A stretch of DNA of 64,000 nt from Eretmocerus hayati (Eukaryota; Arthropoda; Insecta; Hymenoptera; Aphelinidae): NCBI GenBank assembly GCA_029851415.1, contig CM056743.1, forward strand, positions 67,238,186 through 67,302,185, written 5' to 3'. Position numbers and translations under genes: made by a program. The notes under the pieces were generated by a model. It made no database searches. It was not told the DNA's origin and saw only the letters and a list, made by a program, of their open reading frames with translations. Each line of letters begins with the position of its first letter. The stretch's first letter is position 1. Below, one piece after another: positions 10,961 to 22,374 of this stretch.

Positions 10961-13540
10961 CCGATGAGATCGGGACTTTCACGCCATGGAAGAATGTTTT
11001 TCAGATGGTTTCTATAGTTTCTAGGATATAGTTTCTAGGATCTATAGGCTCTATCGATTTTTTATAACACGTGTGTGATGCTCTTGATACAAATTGGAAA
11101 ATCGTCGAATTTTATACTTTTTCAGTGTAACTGGTGCGTCTTCCGAAACTTTTCGGCCTCTGGAGAAAATAACACTGTCCCGAAAAATCTGAAAAAATTC
11201 CATCAGACTGTTTGAACCTGATATCATCATGAGAGATTTGTTCTAATAGCTCCTCAGATGCCTGGTCAGAGTCGTGCTCCCATGAAAAGTGTAACTCATT
11301 CTTGGAAAATACTCACTTCCTCCAATTTTTCGTATGTAAAAAAAAATAACATTCGAGCTAGGATGAATTGGGTGGTGGTAAATTGAAAAGTAAGAATAGA
11401 CAATCAAAATGCTTCTTCGTTTGGCAGCGACACATTATTTGGCCGAAGATCTGTGACGTTGAACTTGCAAAATTTGTCGCGTCCACCGCTCCAAAAAGGG
11501 ATATAAACCTTCGTTACTCGAATAATGAGCAGATGTCGCTCCCGAATCCTATTGCCTATTTTACTTCGACGTATGATGAATTATCATGCACTTCAATGGG
11601 ATGCCTATACCGATTGTTATTTGAGGGAGGAGCTCGGGAAACTTGTCCAGCCTCCGAAAGCTGGTTTTCCAGTCGAAAAAGATGAACGTAACAGATCTAA
11701 ATCATAGCTGTCGACTTTGTATGTAGTTCTTACACCATTTTCACACTGCAAACTTATCATAATTCAAGTCGGAAAGCTTTGGGAAAGCAGGAATTGCATA
11801 TCCTCCGACAATTCTGTGAACGCGGAAAAAATGATAGTCGATGAGTATAACGGAAAGAGACTCAATTCTGGGAATGGAATTCGATTAAACGAGTGCAACA
11901 ACATCTTAGTAACCACCACACTGCACTATTCACGATCCATCCATGTGAAAAGCCTCCGAAAGTGACGAAAACGTAATAGATTAATTCCACCTCATTGTTC
12001 TTAGAGGATTAACATCTTTCAAAAATGGTCGGCACAACGTTTTTTTCACAATTTAGAGGTACCAAAACACTATGGAATTAGTTTCAAAAGCAACGGGGAG
12101 GAATGAAATTTTTTTCTCGGATGGTCCAAAAATTAAAGGTTTGGTAGATTTCCTCATATGGAGCATTTGGTGGTCATCAAGAGGGATTGGCACATACATG
12201 CACTCATACTTTTTGGGGATTTTTTCGAAGAACTTGCAGTGTCTGTGCAAGATATTCCTTGCAAATCGTTTGCTTCAACACTGCAAAACCATATTGATGG
12301 TGAAATTGAGAAGTTCAACTAATTAGTGAGAAGGGCATGTGAACCTGAATACTTACAACAAGCAATGGTAGAAAGTTCCGAAGATATGTTTACATCTTTT
12401 TCCTGACTCAGCGATACGCCTACAAGTGAATTTACGGATAGTTCCGTCTTTTTACATTCCTCCTATGACGATGAATGGGCTGTTCCTCGAATGGGTACTT
12501 TGTAAACATTGAGCCTCTATTTTGAGGTTACTCGAATAACCATTGCTCCACTTGCCACACTTGAGAACATGGCCACACCCGTACACTCGCTTTCCCTCGC
12601 GAACTTTCCTCTGCCTATCATTTTCGATAAGATATTCTTGAATATTATGCCAATCCAAAATCATTAGAAATGATATTTGGCGAAAGCCCTACTACCAACG
12701 CTAAACTCTATATTTGAAACTCAGCAATCTTGAAAAATGAATGCGTGTATACAGGCTACCGGGCAACCATGTCAAATCCCTATACACACAAAATGACCAT
12801 TCAAATCAATGTCAATCATCCGCCATTATGTTCTCTCCTGGAAGCTACCCCGATTTGAAAAAAGAATGTTCGAAAACGGTCCAGTACGACCCGAGATACC
12901 GTCAAAAATTCCGAGCGCTCGAGTTCAAAGAGCATGACTCAGTTTCTGAACGGTCCGCTACGCTGATGCGGGGGTTCCCCCACTACTCAGCCTTCCAGCT
13001 TTTTTCAAGCGAGCTAAAGGAAACATCTTCTGACACAATTCAAGGTATGTGAGCCAAACATTTTTTTTATGAAACTTCGAACATTTTTCAACCATTTCCC
13101 GGAGAGTTCGGCCCTCAATATTCAATTGGTTATTGAATATTGATTTTTGAGAAAGGATTCGTATCTCCGGCTTAAAGAGCCGTGGAGCGATGTTCTTTTT
13201 CTTCAAATTCGGAGCAGAATTAGTACTACAAGATCCAAGAATGAATTTTCAAATATATCCATCATTCGCGGAATCGTGTGCAAAATAATATCGAGGAATT
13301 CCGATTTTTATAATCAATGGGCCTCAGCGTCATTTTTGTGACAAATAGACCAGTTTAATGATTGCATCTTGTAGTTAGAGGTTCCGGGAAGCTCTCTACT
13401 TTTTCGCGACAACTTCAGTTCACTTGGGAAATTTTTACTGCTATTGCAAATACAACTATTTGGGATGGACAATTCAAATAGCGTCAATGTTCATCGACGA
13501 AATGTTCTGATTTTCCTCCCACATATAGTGCTCTATGAGA
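10961..13540. other. 2.6 kb with no recognised gene
   Basis: Several 60-100 codon frames exist (11368-11685, 11525-11707, 11717-11965, 12741-13052 on +; 12452-12664 on -), and none matches a family I know. The frame at 11525-11707 has a protein-like tail (REELGKLVQPPKAGFP) and may be a lost exon or transposon piece. The string ATATGAGGAAATCTAC occurs near 10910 on + and near 12155 on - in inverted orientation, which may mark decayed arms of the transposon to the left. Confidence 0.3.
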
Positions 13541-13546
13541 GCTACA

Positions 13547-13746
13547 CATAGACATAGAAAGATATAGACTGCGGGTCAGGATTGGAAGAATGGGACGTCG
13601 AGATCGCATGAGTGCGAGTGAGAGAGCATGACGTGAGAGTCACGCCGCTCCATAAGAAAGCATTGTCTCTTGCGCATCCGTCTCACTCGCACGAAGTCCC
13701 ACGGCAATAACCCGCGACTCGCAGTCTATACCTTCTTAGGTCTATG
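13547..13746. mobile_element. 200-bp MITE
   Basis: Inverted ends CATAGACATAGAAAG and TATAGACTGCGGG (13547-13575) pair with the complement at 13718-13746. The interior is also partly palindromic around GAGTGCGAGTGAGAG. The flanks GCTACA (13541-13546) and GCTACA (about 13749-13754) look like an imperfect target duplication of about 8 bp, suggesting hAT-type mobilisation. There is no ORF. Confidence 0.65.
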
Positions 13747-13747
13747 G

Positions 13748-14291
13748 CGCTACATTTTCCAGCAAGTACACATCAATCCTTGGCTTTCCTTGAGATGAAA
13801 AATTGAGGAAATTTTTGACATATTTGAGCTTTGTTGCTGATTATCTCGAGTTAGGCAAAAGTTTAAAACATGGTTTCCCTTTGAATTGAGATAATTTCAT
13901 TGCCCACAACATGGTATCATATAAGGAACAGTCCAAATATTATAACAACTCCCCGGGATGCAAAATAATGGGAAGAAATAAAAAAATTCCACTATTTTGT
14001 TGTTGTAATTCTTTCCACACCCCTTGAGATGTTCCATTTCATGGGGAAGGGGGAGGGGGGGGGGGGTGTTTACTAAGGTGTCCCGCACCCAAAAGAGATA
14101 AAACCATCCTATAGCAGTCATGCGCAGTTCGAAGTCTAGAATTACTGGCTCATATCGGGTGGGTAGCAGGAAGCACCATCTCCTTGAGGTTTCTTGAACA
14201 CGAATGGGGGAGCAAAAACGAGCCAGTGCGCGCAGTTGGAACCAGTAGGTACGAGTGCGTGACATGGATGAGACCCCCCCCCCCCCGAAAG
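13748..14291. other. Non-coding DNA with poly-G and poly-C runs
   Basis: A G run at about 14048-14068 and a C run at 14274-14286 bracket a GC-rich patch that may have been a single repeat unit. The minus-strand 155-codon frame at 13897-14364 spans these runs and has no recognisable domain, so I do not call it a gene. Confidence 0.3.
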
Positions 14292-15613
14292 GGGTGACCT
14301 GAAGCGAGCGGAAGTTGAACAAAACTGACGCCAAAAACGGGTCACGGCATCTTGTTCTCCTCATTCTTCTGAAGAAAAAAGTTCCTTATGCACAAAATCG
14401 GATTTGCTTCCTACAACGATCTACAGAGGAATTTTCATTTTGAGCAAATGTATCCGTTTGATTGCATGTATTCTGATTAGCATGGCTAGTCACTCGACGG
14501 ACGAAGATAGCATAATTGTTTATCCAACGTCATCGAACGGGTCATAGAGGGGAACAAATATGCATTTTGATAGGAAATTTCTCGTAGAATCTGCTGGTTG
14601 AACCCATTTTTAGAAATCTGGCTTCGTTTTTGAAATGTGGGCAAAGTAGCCCAAGATTCATTAGGAGAGCTCAATCTGACAGTAACGCTTGAGCTTGTGT
14701 TTGTATTGGACAATAGCGAATGGAGATCAGAATAACGCTCTGTTACATAGTTTCTCAATGTATTTTTCCACATAGGATTCAAGCTTGAGCTCGGTTCTAT
14801 CCTAAGTCCTCAGATTTCTATTCGAATCGCAGAAATTCATCACAATTTCCCAGAAACCATCATTTTTCGACATTTTCCAAATCGATCGATCAAGTGCCGT
14901 TTTGTACTACTACCCAAGAATATTCATAGAACATTCATTCAACAACTGTATCGACCCGCTAGATATGATGTCGATGTTACCATGATCGGATAACGCATTT
15001 GGAACGTCCTGCGAATCGACTTTGCGAGTATTTATTTGCAAAGTTACGATGATTTCTGTGAAATGAAAGAATGTTTCTCGTAATTTAAATGGGAGCATGA
15101 AGACTAAGGATGAAACCGAGTTCAGACTTGGATTTTAAGTGGAGAATTACATCAAAAAACTATGCAACAGAGCGTTATTTGAACCTCTATCCTCTTTTGT
15201 CCAATACAATCACAAGCTCGAGCGTTGCTGTCAGATTTAGCTCTCCTAATGAATCTTGAGCTATTTCGCCCACACTTGAAGAACGAGGCCAGATCTCCGA
15301 AAATGGGTTCAACCAGCCGATTCTACGGGAAATTCCCTATCAAAATGCATATTCGTTCCGCTGTATAACCCGTTTGGTGACGTTGGATAAACAATTATGC
15401 CATCTTCGTCCGTCGAGTGATTAGCTATGCTAATCAGAATACATGCAATCAAATGGATACATTTGTTCAAAATGAAAATTGCTCTGTATATCGTCCTAGG
15501 AAGCAAATCCGATTTTGTGCATACGGAACTTTCCTTTCCAGAAGAACAAGGAGAATGCCGTGGCCCGTTTCTGGCGTCAGTTTTGTTAAACTTCCGCTCG
15601 CTTCAGGCCACCC
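14292..15613. repeat. 1.3 kb inverted duplication (foldback)
   Basis: The left arm (14292 to about 14870) is the reverse complement of the right arm (about 15040 to 15613) at roughly 80-85% identity by eye. Shared landmarks include GAAGTTTAACAAAACTGACG-like text at the outer ends, TAGCTATGCTAATCAG in mid-arm and TAACGCTCTGTTGCATAG near the inner end. The loop is about 170 bp. The arms contain no conserved ORF. I did not find a clear target duplication. It sits directly downstream of Nup98 exon 2, inside what should be the next intron. Confidence 0.75.
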
Positions 15614-15760
15614 GTGCGATTCCATGCATGATGTAGTGGTTTTCGAATCTCTGGGAGTTTCACTTGCAATAATTACACAATCGAACGGTCTATCTTCCAG
15701 CAGAATTAACATGGAATAACAGCGTATCAAAGTGTAGATGCTCTCAAGAATCACCATTAC

Positions 15761-15979
15761 CTCCAAATGACTGGGTGACTGTATTTGCTCCGAAAGAGGG
15801 ATTGTTCGTCGTACTACCAAAGACATTACTGGAAGGTCCACTAGTCGTCTTCGAGCCAAAGAGACTAGTATTACTGCCAAAAACTGATGGTGCAGTCGCT
15901 GTACCAAAAGTTGTAGTAGCGGTAGTTTTACCAAAGGCCGATTGTCCAAATGGACTGCTCTGAGATGATGCATTGAACC
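15761..15979 (-). CDS. Nup98: Nup98 exon 2 (FG repeats)
   Basis: Minus-strand exon of 219 nt with good splice signals. The acceptor follows a CT-rich tract (CTCTCTCTCTTCCATACATAG) and the donor is GGAG/GTAATG. It encodes an FG-repeat run with PFGQSAFGK, TTFGT, VFGS, LFGS, VFGS, SFGA and SFGG spaced by Ser/Thr/Asn. This matches the start of the Nup98-96 precursor, whose FG domain lines the nuclear pore channel and binds transport factors. The frame from exon 1 is kept across the 82-nt intron (phase 1) and the exon ends in phase 1. Later exons (more FG repeats, the GLEBS motif, the autoproteolytic domain) were not found down to position 1, so they lie beyond a large repeat-filled intron or are missing. 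Confidence 0.75.
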
Positions 15980-16061
15980 CTATGTATGGAAGAGAGAGAG
16001 AGAGTGTGTGTTGTAGCCATCTTCTTACAGAAAGGGTGAGTTGGGAACTGTCATAATTTAC

Positions 16062-16092
16062 CAAATTGAGGATTTCCTGTTTGACCAAACAT
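16062..16092 (-). CDS. Nup98: Nup98 exon 1 (start codon)
   Basis: The ATG at 16092-16090 opens MFGQTGNPQF plus one base of a Gly codon. The exon ends at TTTG/GTAAAT (donor 16061-16060), and the intron runs from 16061 to 15980. Insect Nup98 proteins usually begin MFG followed by FG-rich sequence leading into an SPFGQSAFGK-like block, which is what the spliced product gives. The short 82-nt intron is normal for insects. The presence of an intron argues against a processed pseudogene. The promoter should lie above 16100; I saw no obvious TATA box. Confidence 0.75.
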
Positions 16093-16449
16093 TATTTTTC
16101 CTTCCAATGTTTGTTAACTTTGGTATACATGCACCACGAAGAATCTGGAACAAGATCATAGATTCAAATCGAGGAAGGAGATGGAGGCAGTTCATGATGT
16201 TACACGGCATCAATTATAATTATCGATCATGGGTGATGCATACAGGAGGATGGTTGGAGGAGGTCAAAGATCAATCATCACCCATTGTGGTGGGTATAAC
16301 AACTATTGATACTAACCTATGCTGAGAATTTTCATCATCATAATGGTGAGTGTCACTTGTAAGAAACTGAAGCTTGATATGTTTTAGAGTGTTTCTCGGC
16401 TCAACTGATATCTTTTGTGTCGCTAAGCAACACACCGGACCAGAGATCT
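16093..16449 (-). other. Upstream region of the Nup98 exons
   Basis: Presumed 5' untranslated or promoter DNA for the minus-strand Nup98 exons. No ORF or clear core promoter element was recognised. Confidence 0.3.
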
Positions 16450-17910
16450 GAATGGAAGGAAGTGTGGTGTTGAAGGACATAAAAAATGTCAGTACCTTAC
16501 GCGAGATTTAGGAAAGTAATGAATTTTCTGTTGGCTCTTTGAAGCGGTCGAGTAACCTCTCTGGAATTTGTCGAATTAACATGAGCAACTGGAATCACTC
16601 TATGAAACCTCAACGACTTGGGTCAATATAGTCATTGCGAATCAGTCATTCGGGTTCGTGTCTCAGGATCTAATTTGACAAGAATAATTACCACTTACTA
16701 TTTGAGATAACGAATCCCATGCTTCAAATACCGGTCAAATTTCACATGCATAGAATTCGGGTATTTCAAAATTTCATTCCATCCCTATAGTCTACGTCAG
16801 ATCCCTCCACAGTTGTAGTGATCAGACCTACGGAGGGACTGGGCCAAAATACTCCATTCCAATTCCCAATTAACTCATTTTTCCATTAATGAGAAACGGT
16901 TAAGCAGTCATTTGAATTTTCTATTCATATCTCTGGTCCAATGTGGTGTCGAGAGACAAGAAAAATGTCAGCACTTCATGTGAGGCATGAAATAGTACAT
17001 TACTAACTAGGGAGTAGAAGAGGATGAGTCTCTCCCGGGTGGATATAAGCGCTCGAGGCGTAGTTGGGAGCGATGAAAACGCGAGAGGTGGTCGTCTTCT
17101 TCACTTCCCAGTTGCGTATTATACTTTTTACTACAAGGGAACGGAAACTCGCGTCACTTATGCTCCGCAAAGTGGGAGTGGAATGCGTCTTTCAGTCCCT
17201 AGTAGTAAAAAGTATCGAATCATTGGATTTGGATTCTCTGGTGGCAGAGAGCAGTGTTAACTCAGTCGGTCGTGTGATAGCTTCGGAATCAACATCCTCC
17301 GAGAGATCGTGGGTACGATTCCCGGCAAAATCATTCGGAAATTTTTTCTGAGGTTTTTCGACGGGGGAAGGACCCATCACATCCCGCCTGCTATGAAGGC
17401 GTTTCCCCGGAATTATCCTCCAGAGAAATCCTGGGTCTCCCCATTCCACATGGTTCGATTAGCAAGCCTTGGGCGAATGCGGAGAAGGGGGATGGTGGGT
17501 AACGTAGGGTGTTAATAAGCCGACCCGATGTGCAAATCATGGCCTTGCAAACCATGGAGAGGCTCTCTCCAGGAACGCTCAGGGTACAGCAGATCCGATG
17601 GCTCACTTTGTGAAACTGGGAATGTCGGCCTTAGCGGCATTGGAGAGAGGCATCCCATGGCTACAAACCATGGCCCAGGTCACTCCAGGGAAGCTTGGAT
17701 CCATGAGTAGAGGGAAAATTCAGGCACATTCCTTTACACCAAGGTGGTGAAAGGCCCCGCCCTCCTCCGTGTTCGGCCCGGGAGGCTGCAAGGAGATCTC
17801 GGAAGAAAGAAAAAATTATCTGGTTGCTCATCAAAACGTACGAGTAACCTTTCTAGGATTTGTCAAAGTGAAATAAGCGACTGAAATCATTTCATGAACC
17901 TCGATTCGAT
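16450..17910. repeat. Diverged tandem repeat, second unit split by a SINE-like insert
   Basis: Unit 1 (16450 to about 16620) and unit 2 (about 16930-17003 plus 17815-17910) align in direct orientation. GTGGTGT...AAAAATGTCAG at 16455 matches the copy at 16940, and CGAGTAACCT...GGATTTGTC at 16553 matches the copy at 17842. In unit 1 the two blocks are adjacent; in unit 2 they are separated by about 810 bp. Unit 1 therefore serves as the empty site for the insert. Confidence 0.5.
17003..17815 (+). mobile_element. tRNA-derived SINE-like insert
   Basis: A tRNA-like head lies at 17245-17325. TAACTCAGTCGG (17258-17269) fits an A box with one mismatch, and GGTACGATTCC (17312-17322) fits a B box with one mismatch, with a long variable-arm-like stem between them as in Ser/Leu tRNAs. 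The rest (17330-17810) is GC-rich, with the repeated phrases ACCATGGAGAGGCTC and ACCATGGCCCAGG. RNA polymerase III transcription is inferred from the boxes. It is not a functional tRNA: there is no acceptor stem and the head is diverged. Confidence 0.5.
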
Positions 17911-18002
17911 TACCAAATCAAGCCAAAATGTCGTTGCCTCTCCTCTCTGGTTGAATGGCGGAACAATACTGAGGTAGATAGACGAATGTATCGTAGGAGG
18001 GT

Positions 18003-19140
18003 GACACTCATTTCCCAAATCTTCTGGATGCCATCGCACACTTACGGATATTTCAATTACAAAATGAAAAAGATCAAACAAATTTTCCCCAGATTTTTAG
18101 AGATATCCTATACGCTGCCCATTTTGACATACATCTTCTACTTTGAAGGCGTTTCTAACGTTTTTCAAGGAAATAACGTCCAATCTCCTCAAGGCCTCGG
18201 AGTGTAAAATCCTCACAAAAATTTTCCGGGGCTTGTATTTTCCACGTAAAATTTGACTGAGAAGACGATAGGAACATCCATTTAGAGCTAGGAGGCGTGC
18301 CCAGACCAATAAAATCATCCATTTCCAGAATCAACCACTTTTTCGCTGTAAGAGAAAAATATGTCTATCACATTCCCCAGTTCTGGCTAATCTCGGATCC
18401 ATCGGGCATTTCCGGAGGTATATTTTCGATCACAATTTTGACGGCTAATACTATAAGAACTTTCATACGGTCCTCCGGATTGTTTCGAGCACAGTAATAT
18501 CATGTCTTTTCAGTCAATTGCCACTCTTTTCACTGTCAAAAAAAAGTTCCTCTACTCTGGGTACTCTAGGATCCGCCAGGCATCCCCAAAATACCTTGTC
18601 AACCCAAAATTTGATGGCAAACACGAAAGAAATTTTCATCCGATGTCTCGTGCATCCTTATCGGAAAAAATATACAAATTACTAACATTTGTCGAGTCGT
18701 GTATTGTGAACTAGGGGAAAATTCGTTTCTGAGTTCTGAACACATCTGGCCTCCAGGTGCGATAAGAGTCGTAAAAGTGCCTGCAAAATCCGATTACGGG
18801 GAGCTCTTTGGGAGCTCTTACACATTGAGAATCCGTTTCTATCTAAATCGTATCGGTTCATATTCTCAAAAGACAAGTGAATCAATTCTTCTCCATATAA
18901 TTAACATGGGATGGAAGGAATATCGATCGAGCTATAAAATGGTCGATCTATTCTATAACTCGAGGAGTATCCATTTATCGGGAAACATGTGGAAACATTT
19001 GCATTGGGCTTTTCAAGATGTACAAAAAAGGCCTCATGGAAATTTCCCGAATGATTCGTACATTTTGAGTTACAAGGCATTTATGTTCAAATGTTATGGT
19101 TTTCACAATATTTCCACGATACATCATTTTCGAATGTGAG
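18003..19140 (+). repeat. Interspersed repeat X, copy 1
   Basis: This segment matches 22375-23460 in direct orientation at about 80% by eye. Shared blocks include TTTTCCCCAGATTTTTAGAG, GAGTGTAAAATCCTCACA, TTCTGGCTAATCTCGGAT and CCAAAATTTGATGGCAAACA. No long ORF survives in either copy. It may be a large non-autonomous element or a segmental duplication; its ends are unclear. Confidence 0.6.
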
Positions 19141-19929
19141 TGAGTCTAATCAGCCCCAACGACTATTGTTTTTCTCGCCGATCAGATTCGTTCTAATATT
19201 ATTCAATGTACTCCGGCTCATTTCAAGGCTTGTTTCAAGACCTTCAAAATGAGCTGAAGTGCGTTGGAACTCAACAGATTGGACCCGAGATATCTTAACT
19301 TTAGTGAAGGAAGACTCTTTGCGAGTTTTCGACCGTATGTTCCCAATTTGCCCCGACGTGGGGAAGAGGCCTATTTCCATGAAATTATACGGGTTTTTCG
19401 TAGAATTGGGATATTTCGGCTCCTAGATATCCGAATGAGACGTACATCAGCTCATTCTGTAGCTTTCCTCGTCCCTTCTGAACTTTTTGGAATAGATTGA
19501 TGTATCTTAATAGAGTGAGGAACTTGTTTGGAAAAGACCATGGAGGCAAATTAGGAACACTGAACTTTTTTTAATAATATGAGCGTAGTATTACTTAGAT
19601 TTTAAATTCTGCAATTCTGCGAAAGACATTTTCAGGTCGAGACAAAAACAAAGAGAATCAGTTCAAGTACATCAAGATCGATTGCGACAATTTTATTTGG
19701 CTCCAACTTTTGGTTACTCAGCAAAAAGAAATCGTGAGTACCAAAACCCAGTTTCTTGTTCTAAGAAATGTGCGGTTCATCTAGGATCAGTCCAGAGCGT
19801 TTATCCACTCATACTTCGACGTAACAAATATGAAGGAAATGCGTGGCAAGGTCTACGGGTGCGTACATTCGAGAACTTCAGTGGGGGGCTGATTAGGAAA
19901 TAGGGGGAAATTAGGCACAGTTACCTCAA
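19141..19929. other. Non-coding repeat-like DNA
   Basis: A short self-complementary stretch at 19215-19258 (CTCATTTCAAGGC against its complement) could form a hairpin. The block 19820-19925 (CGTAACAAATATGAA to GGCACAGTTACCT) has a diverged relative at 60316-60420, so this is dispersed repeat DNA. No coding feature was seen. Confidence 0.35.
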
Positions 19930-20103
19930 TTTCAATAGATTTAGGGGGAGGGGAGATTCTGTAGTGCTTTTTCTCCGCATTTTGATAGAATTTATTCGAA
20001 TAAGTGGTGTAGACAATCTCCCGGCATCGCCAAAAATGCTGGAAATATCGAATATATCGCAACAATGATGATGTCTTATAACTCGAAATGGACGCATTAC
20101 TCT
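19930..20103 (-). repeat. Interspersed repeat X, copy 3 (reverse), unoccupied TA site
   Basis: The reverse complement of this block matches 23420-23460 joined directly to 24557-24670. Where copy 2 carries the 1.1 kb foldback at a TA dinucleotide, this copy reads TTGCGATATATTCG without an insert. It therefore preserves the pre-insertion sequence. Confidence 0.7.
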
Positions 20104-20727
20104 ATGGTACTGGATAAAGAAGATGACAGGGTACAAAAACAGTACATACACATTGGAAGAACTAAGCGAAAAGAGATACACGGTGGATAAAGGAGCCTGG
20201 GTACTAAAAACAAACGTCAAGGACTTGAGAGACAAACTAGCTAACACAAGGAATAGGAAAGGAGAAAATGCTTTTGAAGTCGAGGAGTTCAAAAGTGCCA
20301 CACAGCGCTGGATTGAAAAAGAGATGATGAGAGAAATAGAACTGACGAAACGAAATGGATTCAGGATCGGAGAAGACCATAAAACAGTTTGAGCTATAAA
20401 GAAAAACAAGACATACGAGATGAAATGGAATGAGGTTATAAACAAATATGTGGCGAGTAACATCCTACAGGAGTGGACCAACATTCCAAACCAAGACGGT
20501 TTGAAGAAAAAACTCAAGTGCAAGGCTTAGTTCATGGGAGACTCAAAATAAATGTCATTTTTCATTCAGCTCAACACACCAAAAAAGGTGAGATGAAAAT
20601 GATGATACTTCGTGTTTTCTACAAGTAGAGTCTAAGTTCTCCGATAGATAATTGTAAGTTGAGGAAAATTGTACTTCATTGATTCTTCATAGCCTACAGG
20701 GCTCAATAAACAAACTACTACTACTAT
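20104..20727 (+). mobile_element. LINE family A, 5'-truncated tail copy
   Basis: The copy begins abruptly inside ORF3 of LINE family A (YWI-K-TGYK...) and encodes about 117 aligned residues, roughly 70% identical by hand to 47690-48046. TGA at 20390 replaces the Trp codon of HKTVW. The 3' untranslated region follows, then the stem AGCC-TACAG-GGCT at 20691-20703, then CAATAAACAAA and (CTA)n at about 20714-20727. The structure (5' truncation, intact 3' end, simple-sequence tail) is typical of target-primed reverse transcription. It shows that ORF3 belongs to the 3' end of the mobile unit. Confidence 0.8.
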
Positions 20728-22374
20728 ACCGAGCCGTAAGATGGGATTCCAAATGGGTATTGAAGAATTCACGATACGATTGTATGGAAATTATCCGACT
20801 TGGTCGAAAAAAGTGGACATTCTTGCATCAATGTTCTGATGTGAGGCGGGAATATTTTAATCGAATTTTTTCCACTAATTAGATAGCTAGTTATACATCT
20901 TGGGAATATATGGGCAAATCTCAGGAACTATGCGATTTTGACTTTGAAATTTCGAGAATTTCCAAATGGCACCACACCTCTCATGGAGGTGGTATTCCTT
21001 GGTCCGAGTAATGCTCAAACAATGATGAAATAGTGCGTAAATCACTTCGGGGCTCCGCCATGGATTTGTGAGGGAATAGACGATTTTCCCATGTATTTGA
21101 ATGGGAGTCTCATATTTCTGTTATTAAAATTGGCACACGTGTATGTAAATCCATGACATCCACGGTGTTGGCATAGAGGGAAGGAGATAAGTTTAATAGT
21201 TTACAGTGTCTTCTGGAGGTCTGTGGTACAAAATGAAGATGTGCTTCAGCCGCCAAAACGCTCATTTCCGCCATTTGTCAATTCTCCCAAGCCTCGCATC
21301 ACGACCGAGATGAGTCTGTAATAGGGGAGATTCTCATAGCCATTTTTTGAGGTATGTGAATTAGTTTACACTTGGTTTCAATCCCAACGGAATCGAAATT
21401 TCCGTGTGCTACGCGGAAAAGGATTCTTTTGACTCGATTTACGCAAGAATAACTGTTTTCATTTTAAGCCACATCGTCATGCGAGATCGAGCACACTATC
21501 GTTCTTGGGCTGGATTTGGAGGTTTTTGAATGTAGAATGAGGTGTCGTTTCTACAGGTACGAAATATTCATCGCCCCGAGTGCTGCATCCATTAGAAGAG
21601 CAATACAGGAAAAAAAATGTATAATCAAAGTTCACTCCAACGAATCATCGCCACCCTGAGAGATCGATAGACACAGCCTTAGGCGAGAATTATAAGTTTC
21701 TTCACATTATAATCTATCACATATCCGATTTTCGGACCGATCGGTGAGCCGCCCCGCCTGCCACGAGCTGATGCGTGAGCGAATTATGGCCCTGTTTGGT
21801 CGAAAATTGCGATTTTGTCATGTAGAAGGGTCTTCCAGTACCTTGCTGGAACAAATAATAGACTCCTGAATGACATAGAACTATCGAATATGAGTAGATC
21901 TTCAAAGTGACTAGTGCGAGCGGCAGAAAGAACGCGAGTGTTCTTCTCCCAACGTGGAAACTGGCGTGTTCGGCCAAATCGCACAATTCGTGAGATTTGC
22001 CCATATACACGGAGCCATGCGATGGGATTCCAATCGAAATTCGAAAAATTCGTCATACGATCGTATGAAATTAACCCAACTGGGACGAGAAAAGTAGACT
22101 TTCATGGATCAATGTTCTGATGTGAGACGAAAATATTTAATCGAATCGTTTCTAATAATCAGATAGCTAGTCATACATCTTGAGGATATATACACGGAGC
22201 CATGAGATGGGATTCGAATCGGGGATTGGAGGATTCGTAATACGATCATATGGAACTAACCCGATTTGGGCGAAAACTGTAGACTTTTTTGGATCAATGT
22301 CCTGATGTGGAGCGGAAATATTTTGATCGAATTTTTCTCACTAATCAGATGGCTAGTTATTGGGGTGACACGTA
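20728..22374. repeat. Repeat Y units and non-coding DNA
   Basis: A unit of about 175 bp, recognisable by GATGGGATTCCAA, ATACGAT.GTATGGAA and GATCAATGTTCTGATGTGAG, occurs at 20735-20905, 22010-22190 and 22195-22370. The last two form a direct tandem pair. A reverse pair lies at about 24660-24920. Between 20906 and 22009 I saw no gene or clear repeat boundary. Confidence 0.5.

Noticed and set aside
17251..17325. Functional tRNA gene
   Set aside because: A- and B-box-like sequences are present, but no paired acceptor stem or clean anticodon arm. Judged a SINE head.
19921..20523. 200-codon minus-strand ORF
   Set aside because: It is antisense to the truncated LINE A ORF3 copy and runs across the element boundary into repeat X, so it cannot be one gene.
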